Under the pieces are notes generated by a model, which had not been told where the DNA came from, did no database searches, and saw only the letters and a list, made by a program, of their open reading frames with translations. Below, in pieces: positions 12,365 through 19,265 of a stretch of 19,265 nt of DNA. A program made the position numbers and the translations under genes. The first letter of the stretch is position 1; each line of letters opens with the position of its first letter. The DNA comes from Polyangiaceae bacterium (GTDB lineage Bacteria > Myxococcota > Polyangia > Polyangiales > Polyangiaceae), in NCBI GenBank assembly GCA_025936205.1, contig JAICTU010000126.1:1-19265 (forward strand), in the 5' to 3' direction.

Positions 12365-14260
12365 ATGGATATCTATAGCGCGGCCCGGCGCTTCAATCGC
12401 CCGCACTGCTTCGAGCCCGACACGAGGGCAGAAGACCTGCCCGCGGGTGCCCACGGCTTGATCGGCGATGGTACGACCTGCGCGCTCGTGCGGCTCGACG
12501 GTGCCATCGACTGGCTGTGTTTGCCGCGCTTCGACAGCCCGAGCGTGTTCGCTCAGATCCTGGACGCACGCCGTGGCGGTGTCACCGCGCTGACGCCGGC
12601 GCGGAGCCCCTACAAGAGCTACCAGCGCTATGATCCCGACACCAACGTACTCGACACGCTGTTCGAGGTCGCTGGTCAGGGTTCGATTCGCCTGACGGAC
12701 TACATGCCATGGACCAACGATCCACGTGCCGCCATCCACGAGGTGCATCGCCGCCTGGAGTGCCGTGACGGCGACGTGGACATCAACGTGGTCTTCGACC
12801 CGCGCTTTGGCTACTCCGAGCATGCGCCGCGCTTCGAGGTCTGCGCCGAAGGCGCGCTGGCCATCGGCCCCAACGGCGAGCGGTTGGCCGCCGCCCTGTC
12901 GCGTCCCTGCTCGTGGCAGGCGCGTCCCGAGGGCGGGCTGTGTGCGCAGCTGCACATGCACAGCGGCGAACGGGTCTGGATGGTGATCAGCTGGGACACG
13001 GCCCGCGTCTCGCCGGTCAGCGCCCATCGCCCCTTCGAGCACCTGCGCAGCACGCGCCGGCACTGGCGAGAGTGGGCGGCCAAGCTGCGCTATGACGGCC
13101 CCTGGAGGCACTACGTGATGCGCTCCGCGCTCACCTTGAAGCTGCTGCAGTACGCGCCCAGCGGCGGCATGGTGGCGGCGCCCACCACCTCCCTACCCGA
13201 GGGCATCGGCGGGGTGCGCAACTGGGACTACCGCTACGTGTGGATGCGGGACGCTGCGCTGTGCATCCGCGCCATGAACCTGATCGGCTACAGCCAGGAG
13301 TCGCTCGACTTCTTCCACTTCGTGGGCAACGCGCTCACGCGCCACGAGAACCTGCACATTTTCTACTCGGTGGAAGGTGGCGTGGTGCCCGACGAGCAGA
13401 CGTTGCCCTGGCTGAGCGGGTTCCGCGGCTCCGCACCGGTGCGCATCGGCAACGGAGCGAAGGAGCAATTGCAACTCGACAACGCCGGCTACTTGCTGGA
13501 CGCCGCCTTCGTCTACGAGCGGTTCGGCAACGCCCTCTCGCTGCGCTTCTGGCGCCATTTGGTCAAGTTGATGGACCGCATGCAGAACGAGTGGCACAAG
13601 CCCGATCACGGCATCTGGGAGCCGCGCGGCGGTATGCACCATAACGTGCACACCAAGACCATGCTCTGGGTGGCCTTTGATCGCGCGGCTCGCATTGCTC
13701 AGCTGTTCGGCGAAGAAGACCTGGCCGTCGGCTGGCGCCAGCAGGCAGGCCGCATCCGCAGCGAAGTGCTCTCGCGCGGCCTCGATCCGTCGGCGCGCCA
13801 CTTCGTGAGCCACTACGAAGGCACGGAGCCGGACGCCACGCTGCTGCTGCTTCCCGCCTATGGCCTGCTGCCCCCGACCGACCCTCGCGTCCTCTCCACC
13901 ATCGCCTTCGTCCAGCAGCGCCTGGGCGACAGCGGCTTCGTGTACCGCTACCACTATGATGACGGTCTATCGGGCCCCGAAGGCGCCTTCATCCTGTGCG
14001 GATTCTGGCTGGTCGAGGCGCTGGCCATGGCAGGGAGGCTGGACGAAGCGATGCAAGTGTTCGAACGGCACGCAGAGGCCTCGAACCACGTCGGGCTCCT
14101 GGGCGAGCAGATCGACCCTGAATCGGGCATGCTGCTCGGCAACTTCCCGCAGGGCTTCAGCCACATGGGCTTGATCCACGCGGCGGCACGCATCGACCTC
14201 GGGCTGCGATTGCGCGACGAAAAGTCGCAACGCCACCCCATCCTGGACCTGGAAGCGTGA
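12365..14260 (+). CDS. Glycoside hydrolase family 15 protein (glucoamylase/trehalase-like)
   Basis: The 631 residues match the usual bacterial GH15 layout. An N-terminal beta-sandwich domain (about 25-235) starts with HGLIGDGTTCALVRLDGAIDWLCLPRFDSPSVF. The (alpha/alpha)6 barrel follows, with the signature GGVRNWDYRYVWMRDAAL. Probable catalytic acids are Glu419 in GIWEPRGG (general acid) and Glu581 in LLGEQIDPESG (general base). Family members release glucose from alpha-glucans or split trehalose; the sequence does not tell which. There is no signal peptide, so it is likely cytoplasmic and may act on storage glycogen or trehalose. The ATG at 12365 has AGGA 8 bases upstream. It is divergent from the serine hydrolase and appears to be a single gene; a 164-base gap separates it from the chemosensory operon. 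Confidence 0.93.
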   Translation: MDIYSAARRFNRPHCFEPDTRAEDLPAGAHGLIGDGTTCALVRLDGAIDWLCLPRFDSPSVFAQILDARRGGVTALTPARSPYKSYQRYDPDTNVLDTLFEVAGQGSIRLTDYMPWTNDPRAAIHEVHRRLECRDGDVDINVVFDPRFGYSEHAPRFEVCAEGALAIGPNGERLAAALSRPCSWQARPEGGLCAQLHMHSGERVWMVISWDTARVSPVSAHRPFEHLRSTRRHWREWAAKLRYDGPWRHYVMRSALTLKLLQYAPSGGMVAAPTTSLPEGIGGVRNWDYRYVWMRDAALCIRAMNLIGYSQESLDFFHFVGNALTRHENLHIFYSVEGGVVPDEQTLPWLSGFRGSAPVRIGNGAKEQLQLDNAGYLLDAAFVYERFGNALSLRFWRHLVKLMDRMQNEWHKPDHGIWEPRGGMHHNVHTKTMLWVAFDRAARIAQLFGEEDLAVGWRQQAGRIRSEVLSRGLDPSARHFVSHYEGTEPDATLLLLPAYGLLPPTDPRVLSTIAFVQQRLGDSGFVYRYHYDDGLSGPEGAFILCGFWLVEALAMAGRLDEAMQVFERHAEASNHVGLLGEQIDPESGMLLGNFPQGFSHMGLIHAAARIDLGLRLRDEKSQRHPILDLEA

Positions 14261-14424
14261 GCACCGCTCCCGGCTCGGGCCGGCATCTGTTTCGCGAATT
14301 CGAGTGGCAGCTCTGCGCTATTAGCCCGAGATCGGAACCACTGTGTACTTCAAGAGCGGCACCCACATCATGGAAACGAGCGGGCAGGCACGTCGGTGGA
14401 AAGGGGGTGGCACTCTGGTGAGGC
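14261..14424 (+). other. Upstream region of the chemosensory operon
   Basis: These 164 bases separate the GH15 gene from the response regulator. A weak CCGGC/GCCGG hairpin (14270-14283) follows the GH15 stop and could be its terminator. The operon promoter should be here, but I cannot place a -35/-10 pair. Confidence 0.4.
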
Positions 14425-14895
14425 GTGGCAAAAAGTCGCGATTCAGGCGCTCCGTCGGCCGATAAACCGTTTGACGTGGTCGATGGCGCCGTCCACCCTG
14501 GCTCTGCTGTGAAACAGATCTTGGTGGTCGACGATAGCAAGGTGATGCGCGAGATGATCGTGGCCTGCCTGCGACCCGAGTCCGCATTGGCCTTCACTCA
14601 TGCTGCCAGTGGCCTCGAGGCCATCGAAAAGCTGTCTCTCCAAGGCTTCGACCTGGTGGTGCTCGACCTGAACATGCCGGACATCGGCGGTATCGAGGTG
14701 GTCGATTTCGTCCGTGCTCAGGACACCCTGAAGCAGTTGCCCATCATCGTCGTGACCACGCGCGGAGACGAGGCCTCGCGTACCAAGGCCTTGAGCGCGG
14801 GTGCTTCGCGCTTCATGACCAAGCCGTTCACACCTCAGGACCTGCTGAGTGAAGTTCGGGGCCTGGTCGGCTTGCAAGCGACGAAGGCCGGATGA
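14425..14895 (+). CDS. Single-domain response regulator, CheY-like
   Basis: This 156-residue protein is a receiver domain with no output domain. The acidic pair is Asp36/Asp37 (ILVVDDSKVMREM) and the phospho-acceptor is Asp81 (VVLDLNMPD). The switch Thr lies in VVTTRGDE (111/112), and Lys133 in MTKPF completes the site. The first about 28 residues precede the fold and look disordered, so the start is uncertain. The GTG at 14425 has a purine-rich sequence almost touching it. The GTG at 14509 would give a compact MKQILVVDDS start but has no visible ribosome binding site. It is the first gene of the chemosensory operon and overlaps cheA by ATGA. It is expected to receive phosphate from that CheA and pass the signal to an unknown target. 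Confidence 0.9.
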   Translation: MAKSRDSGAPSADKPFDVVDGAVHPGSAVKQILVVDDSKVMREMIVACLRPESALAFTHAASGLEAIEKLSLQGFDLVVLDLNMPDIGGIEVVDFVRAQDTLKQLPIIVVTTRGDEASRTKALSAGASRFMTKPFTPQDLLSEVRGLVGLQATKAG

Positions 14896-16904
14896 GTGAT
14901 TCACCCGCCGCGGCAGAGTTCATCAACGGCTTCCTGGACGAGGCAGAAGAACATCTCGCACTCGCTCGAGCAAGTGTCGTTGCGATCGACGATGCCCTGA
15001 AGAAGCGAGCTCGCAGTCCGGGCTCGGTTCGCAACCTGTTCCGGTCCGTGCACACGATCAAGGGTCTGTCGGCCATGGTGGGCGCCGAGCCGATCGTCGA
15101 TATTTCGCACGAGATGGAGACGTTGCTGCGCGACGCCGATCAGGCGGGAGGCAACGTGCCGGCGCACGCCCTGGACGCGATTGTGAAGGGGTTGCGCGCG
15201 ATCGAGGAGCGCGTGGCGTGCCTGGGTCGAGGCGAGGCCTTGCCCGTGGCACCGCGCGGGCTGCTGGAGCTGCTCGGCGCGATTCAGCTCGGGGAGCCGG
15301 CGCCCCGCGCAGTCGGTACCCTGTCGCTGGCTCCGGACTTGCTCGCGAAGTTGTCCCTCGGGGAACAAGAGCAGTTGCTGCAGGGGCTGGGCAAGGGGCG
15401 ACGTGCGCTGCGTGTGGACTTTGTGCCGTCGCAGGAGCGCGCAGCAGAAGGCTTCACCATCACCCGTGTACGCGAGCGGATGGCGGCGCTCGGCGAGATC
15501 GTCAAGGTGACACCTTTGACCCTACCAGGGGTGGAGGGGGCGCCAGGCAAGGTGGCCTTTGCCCTGATCGTCCTGACCGATGGCAGCGATGCAGCGATCG
15601 GCGAGGTGGCGGGTGTCTCCGCCGACGAGGTGCAACCCATCGAGGCGCTGGGCATGGTCGCGAGTGGGCCAGAGGAGTCGCCTGAGGAGGAAAGGTGGAG
15701 CAGCCCCGATCGCGGCGAGCGCAATTTCGTTCGCGTGGAGGTGAGCCGCCTGGACGACGCACTGGAGCGGCTGGCCGCGTTGGTGGTGACGCGTTCGCGC
15801 CTGGAACGAGCCTGCGGCGGGCTGTCGCAGTCTAGCGGCACCCGCGAGCTCGCGTCGATCCTCGGAGAACAGCGCCGGCAGCTGCGCGACCTGCGCGGGG
15901 CCATCATGCGTGCTCGGATGGTGTCGGTCTCGGAGGTCCTGGCACGGGCGCCGCTGCTCGTGCGCGGTTTGATGCGGAGCTCCAACAAGTTGGTGCAGCT
16001 CACGATCGACGCGGGCCAGAGCGAGCTCGACAAGGCCGTCGCCGATCGCCTGTTTCCAGCGATCGTCCATCTCCTGCGCAACGCCGTCGACCACGCGATC
16101 GAGCCACCCGACGAACGGCGTCACAAGGGCAAGCCGGAAGAGGGCCAGCTGCGCATCAGTTGCTCGGAGCGCTCCGGCAATCAGTTGGCGCTCGAGGTGA
16201 GCGACGACGGACGTGGCATCGACCGCGAGAGCGTCGCGCGACGCGCAGGGGTATCGGTACCGAAAGATGACGCCGAGTTGCTCGCGCTGGTTGTCCGTCC
16301 AGGCCTTTCCACCCTGGACCACGCGACCCACGTGAGCGGTCGCGGCCTCGGTATGGACATCGTCCAGCGCGTCGTGGTCGGCGAGCTCGGCGGCAAGCTG
16401 CAGCTGCGCACTGCTCTGGACCAAGGCACGCGCTTCACGCTGCTGGTGCCGCTCAGCGTGACGGTGCTCGAGGCATTCTCGTTCTCCTGTGCCGAACGTA
16501 CCTTCGTGATCCCGGTGAGTGCGGTGGAGGCGTTGGCAGAGATCGAGCCGCAGCGAGTCACTCCGGCGCCCAACCCCGGCGCGCAGGCGTCGTCGGCGCG
16601 CTTGCTGGAGCACCGTGGAGCCTCCGTCCCGCTCTATCGGTTGAGCTCCCTGCTCGGCATCGCCACGCCGGACCCTCCGAGCGCGAAGGCCATCCTGGTG
16701 CGGCGCGAGGACGAGCTGTTTGCGTTTCAGGTCGACCGCATGCTGGGGCAACAGGAGATCGTCGTGCGGCCACTGAGAGACCCGCTCGTCACGGTCGCGG
16801 GCGTCACGGGCAGCACCGATCTGGGGGACGGGCGTCCCACACTGGTGATCGACCCATTGCAATTGATGCAGCTCCAGAGCGGGCGGGAGGCGATCAGCGT
16901 ATGA
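14892..16904 (+). CDS. cheA: CheA-type chemosensory histidine kinase
   Basis: This 670-residue kinase shows CheA domains in order. The Hpt domain (about 1-110) has phospho-acceptor His54 in SVHTIKGLS. An intermediate region (about 165-255) follows, then a dimerisation/linker helix pair with IMRARMVSVSEVL. The ATPase has the N box HLLRNAVDHAIE (393-404), DDGRGID (438-444) and GRGLGMD (483-489). A C-terminal CheW-like domain spans about 515-665. No receiver is fused to it; the separate upstream receiver supplies that role. The intermediate region is not an obvious canonical P2 domain but has a repeated alpha/beta look (RVDFVPSQE...ITRVRERMAALGEIV). The ATG at 14892 overlaps the response regulator stop, with AAGG just upstream. 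Its own stop overlaps the CheW start. The kinase should sit in cytoplasmic receptor arrays with the downstream CheW and MCP. Confidence 0.95.
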   Translation: MSDSPAAAEFINGFLDEAEEHLALARASVVAIDDALKKRARSPGSVRNLFRSVHTIKGLSAMVGAEPIVDISHEMETLLRDADQAGGNVPAHALDAIVKGLRAIEERVACLGRGEALPVAPRGLLELLGAIQLGEPAPRAVGTLSLAPDLLAKLSLGEQEQLLQGLGKGRRALRVDFVPSQERAAEGFTITRVRERMAALGEIVKVTPLTLPGVEGAPGKVAFALIVLTDGSDAAIGEVAGVSADEVQPIEALGMVASGPEESPEEERWSSPDRGERNFVRVEVSRLDDALERLAALVVTRSRLERACGGLSQSSGTRELASILGEQRRQLRDLRGAIMRARMVSVSEVLARAPLLVRGLMRSSNKLVQLTIDAGQSELDKAVADRLFPAIVHLLRNAVDHAIEPPDERRHKGKPEEGQLRISCSERSGNQLALEVSDDGRGIDRESVARRAGVSVPKDDAELLALVVRPGLSTLDHATHVSGRGLGMDIVQRVVVGELGGKLQLRTALDQGTRFTLLVPLSVTVLEAFSFSCAERTFVIPVSAVEALAEIEPQRVTPAPNPGAQASSARLLEHRGASVPLYRLSSLLGIATPDPPSAKAILVRREDELFAFQVDRMLGQQEIVVRPLRDPLVTVAGVTGSTDLGDGRPTLVIDPLQLMQLQSGREAISV

Positions 16905-17359
16905 GCATGCTGCACGTGTTGTTTCGCGTGGGTGAGACGGACTATGTCGTGCCCGCCGCGGATGTGATCCAAATGGAGTCGTTCAACGGCGCCACGGAAG
17001 TCCCGGGCTGCGCGCCCCACGTCGCGGGTTTGGTCCAGATCCGGGGGCGGGTTATCCCCGTCATCGACCTGCGCCGGCGTTTTGGGTTGCCCCCCGTCGA
17101 ACGCACGCTCGACTCGCGCGTGATCGTGGTCGCCGACGGCAACCGCCAGGTGGGTCTGCTCGCCGATTCAGCGCGCCAGGTCCTGCGCATCGAGGGCGAG
17201 GCCTTTCAGCCGCCTCCGGAGGTGATCCGCGAGCAATCGCGGGGGTTCGTGAGCTCGATCGCGCGCGCCGGTTCCGGCGTCGTCATGCGCATCGATTTCG
17301 TCAAGGTAATTGGACAGCACAGCGTCCCCGAGGAGCATTTTCATGGCCAACAAGCGTAG
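16901..17359 (+). CDS. cheW: CheW-type coupling protein
   Basis: The 152 residues are a single CheW domain: [18 protein letters not shown] at the start, [22 protein letters not shown] in the middle and [14 protein letters not shown] toward the C-terminus. CheW bridges MCP tips and CheA in the signalling array. The [11 protein letters not shown] core matches the conserved receptor/kinase-binding strand. The start ATG overlaps the cheA stop (ATGA). GGGAGG at 16885-16890 is about 10 bases upstream. The last 17 bases overlap the start of the MCP gene. The order strongly suggests that this CheW serves the adjacent kinase and receptor. Confidence 0.95.
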   Translation: MSMLHVLFRVGETDYVVPAADVIQMESFNGATEVPGCAPHVAGLVQIRGRVIPVIDLRRRFGLPPVERTLDSRVIVVADGNRQVGLLADSARQVLRIEGEAFQPPPEVIREQSRGFVSSIARAGSGVVMRIDFVKVIGQHSVPEEHFHGQQA

Positions 17360-19265
17360 GAGTGTGCCGGTTCCCAACGGCAAGACGGCGGCGCCCACCG
17401 GCGAGGCGAAGGGCACCACGCTGGCAGCAGGTTCCTCCGCCGCTTCCTCGGGGTCGGCACAGAACGGGGTGGGGGAGGTGGAAGCGGTGCGCGACGTGCT
17501 CGAGAGCATTTCGAGCACCGCTGCCGGCTTGCAGGAGCTGGCTGCCACCGTGGAAACCGCGCGCGGCAACTCCGATGCGCTCGCCACTGCTTCCGAAACG
17601 ATGGCGGCGACGCTGGAGCAGCTCGGCCGTTCGCTGAACGGCTCCGTCGCCAATGTGGAAGAACTGGCCGCATCGGGAGAGGAGCTGGTGGCAACGGCAG
17701 TCGAGACGAGCGCGAGCGTCAACGAGGTTGCCGCTCAGGGACAGACGATGGCCGCCACCATTCAAGAAGTCGGCGCCACGATCGAGGAAATGGCAAAAGG
17801 GATCGCTCGCCTCTCCACGGACGCGGCGACCGGCGGGGAGCAAACGACGGCGCTGGCGCAGGGCATGGCTCAGGTCAGTGGGGCGCTCGAGCACGTTGCA
17901 CGCGACGCCAGCGAAATGGCGAGTTCGGTTGAACAGACCTCCGCCACGGCGGAGGAGATGGCGCGCTCGGTCCGAGGCGTGCTCGATCAAGCGAAGACGC
18001 TGGAAGCGACCACGGCCTCCAATGCGAGTGCAGCCGAGGAGATCGCCGCCTCGGTGGAAGAAGTCGCGGCGACAGCCGAGAAGAACGCCGCGACCGTCGA
18101 GGCCAATGCAGCCGCCATCGAACAGGCGGCGCGTTCAGCAGCCGCCGTGGCGCAGAGCGCCGAGCGCGTCAGCACGCTCGCGGCGAGCAGCGCGGTGGCG
18201 GCGGGGCAGCTGGACACCAGCACGAAGAGGATCGTGGGGTTCGTGCAGCGTGCTGGAGGCACGACGGCGCGCGTCTCGAGTGGCGCGCGCGAGGGGGGAC
18301 AGCTCTTGCAGAAGTCACTGACGGGGCTCGACAACATCCGTCAGGCCATCGACCAATCGTCGAACGCGATGAAGCAGATGGACCAGCGCGTGGAGGAGAT
18401 CGGTGACATCGTGCAGACGATCAACTTGATTGCCGATCGCACCAATCTGCTCTCGCTCAATGCCAGCATCGAGGCGGCTCGGGCAGGTGAGCACGGTCGC
18501 GGTTTCGCGGTGGTCGCCGAGGAAATCCGAGCGCTGGCCGATCGCGCTGCGGCCGCGAGCGGCGAGGTCGCAAAGATCGTGCGAGGCCTGCAGAGCACGG
18601 CACGTCAGGCGGTGGCGGCCTCCACCGAAAGCACGAAGGTGGCCGATGAGGGCAGTCGCCTGGCCCGAGAAGCCGGGGGAGCCCTGGGCAATATCCTGAC
18701 CGGCATCGGTGAGATCACGCAAGCCGTGCAGGAGATCGAGCGCGCGACGGAGGAGCAGGCCCGGGCGGTCGAATCGATCGGGAGGAGCACGGCGCGCCTG
18801 AGCGAGGAAGGGCGGAGCATCGCCGTCGCGGCCGCCGAGCAAACGCAGGTCGGTCAGACGCTGGCCAAAGGCGCGCACGAGATGCGGCAAATGGCCAAGC
18901 AGACCTGGGAGGCGACGACGGAGCAGGCCCGTTCGCTGCGCGAGGTGGTGAAGTCGAACAGCCAGCTCATGGCGGCCGCCAGCAAGGTCGCGCGTGCAAC
19001 GGACGAGCAAGCCGCCAGCGCCGCTCAGCTCGCGAAGTCCGCGCAGCGGATGCGGGCGCTCACGCAACAGACCAGCGCTGCCGTGTTGGAGCAAACGCGG
19101 GGGTTGTCGCGGATGGCGGGCTCGGCGCGTGATGTCTCGAGCGGCGTGCAGCGTTCTGTCCAGGGCTTGAGCGAGCAGGCCAAGGGCGCTGCGGAAGTGG
19201 CGCGGGCCATGGATGAGGCTCGCAGGCGAGCGGTACAGACTGCGCAGGCCGTCACGGAGCAGGCC
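17343..19265 (+). CDS. Soluble methyl-accepting chemotaxis protein (3'-partial)
   Basis: The frame begins at ATG 17343 and runs open through the last base: 641 codons with no stop. GAGGAG (17330-17335) lies 7 bases upstream, inside cheW. No hydrophobic membrane segment exists, so the receptor is cytoplasmic. Residues 1-45 are basic and then Ser/Ala/Gly-rich. The rest is Ala/Glu/Gln/Thr/Ser-rich helical heptads. The hallmark MCP hairpin tip lies at about 360-395, reading [20 protein letters not shown] then [17 protein letters not shown]. It binds CheA and CheW. Two stretches fit the methylation-site consensus as I recall it, around Glu113/Glu114 and Glu239/Glu240. No PAS, GAF or other known sensor domain is seen within the window. 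The layout is reminiscent of soluble FrzCD-type receptors, but this is longer. The C-terminus is not seen. Confidence 0.92.
   Translation, partial: MANKRRSVPVPNGKTAAPTGEAKGTTLAAGSSAASSGSAQNGVGEVEAVRDVLESISSTAAGLQELAATVETARGNSDALATASETMAATLEQLGRSLNGSVANVEELAASGEELVATAVETSASVNEVAAQGQTMAATIQEVGATIEEMAKGIARLSTDAATGGEQTTALAQGMAQVSGALEHVARDASEMASSVEQTSATAEEMARSVRGVLDQAKTLEATTASNASAAEEIAASVEEVAATAEKNAATVEANAAAIEQAARSAAAVAQSAERVSTLAASSAVAAGQLDTSTKRIVGFVQRAGGTTARVSSGAREGGQLLQKSLTGLDNIRQAIDQSSNAMKQMDQRVEEIGDIVQTINLIADRTNLLSLNASIEAARAGEHGRGFAVVAEEIRALADRAAAASGEVAKIVRGLQSTARQAVAASTESTKVADEGSRLAREAGGALGNILTGIGEITQAVQEIERATEEQARAVESIGRSTARLSEEGRSIAVAAAEQTQVGQTLAKGAHEMRQMAKQTWEATTEQARSLREVVKSNSQLMAAASKVARATDEQAASAAQLAKSAQRMRALTQQTSAAVLEQTRGLSRMAGSARDVSSGVQRSVQGLSEQAKGAAEVARAMDEARRRAVQTAQAVTEQA

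Noticed and set aside
14370..14465. Short basic open frame of 31 codons (METSGQARRWK start) before the response regulator
   Set aside because: It overlaps the response regulator start in another frame, has no ribosome binding site, and is short enough to be chance. It also partly undermines neither candidate GTG start.
15522..16862. Long antisense open frame opposite cheA
   Set aside because: It overlaps the conserved CheA kinase core on the other strand; its translation is His/Gln/Arg-rich with no family signature.

Overview
The window is GC-rich bacterial chromosomal DNA, densely coding, with strong G/C bias at third codon positions. Several traits point to a deltaproteobacterial or myxobacterial (Polyangia-like) genome: lipoproteins with long Gly/Ala/Ser linkers, a compact chemosensory operon with a soluble receptor, a paired M16 peptidase, and a GH15 glucoamylase-like enzyme. 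This placement is an inference from gene style, not from a marker gene. I see no rRNA, tRNA, CRISPR array, transposase or phage gene.

Layout, left to right. (1) 1-1084: a stand-alone AraC-type DNA-binding domain, possibly cut by the window edge, convergent with a DJ-1/PfpI-family protein of isonitrile-hydratase type. (2) 1220-5878, plus strand: a phytanoyl-CoA-dioxygenase-like enzyme whose stop overlaps a TTG start for an exported PAP2-type phosphatase. An M16 metallopeptidase pair follows: a catalytic HxxEH subunit, then a lipoprotein partner carrying the R/Y motif, joined by an ATGA overlap. (3) 6051-7666: a small uncharacterised protein and a lipoprotein with a Pro-rich middle and an Asp/Arg/Gly-rich tail. 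(4) 7903-9835, minus strand: two tandem paralogous lipoproteins, near-identical in their C-terminal domain but with different linkers. One linker contains a short collagen-like run. (5) 10000-12161, minus strand: an exported serine hydrolase of the beta-lactamase/PBP4B type and a Cof-type HAD phosphatase, 14 bp apart. (6) 12365-14260: a GH15 glycoside hydrolase. (7) 14425-window end: a chemosensory operon in the order response regulator, CheA, CheW, soluble MCP. The genes overlap by 4, 4 and 17 bases. The MCP frame is still open at the last base.

How the genes fit together. The last cluster is a nearly self-contained signalling module: cytoplasmic receptor, coupling protein, histidine kinase and single-domain receiver. 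The CheR/CheB adaptation enzymes are not in view and may lie beyond the right edge. The M16 pair should work as a heterodimer in the cell envelope. Many of the remaining products are predicted to be exported or lipid-anchored, so the middle of the window is largely a cell-envelope gene set. The most unusual items are the tandem collagen-like/endostatin-like lipoproteins with hairpin-rich DNA between them, the polyampholyte-tailed lipoprotein, and the very long soluble MCP.
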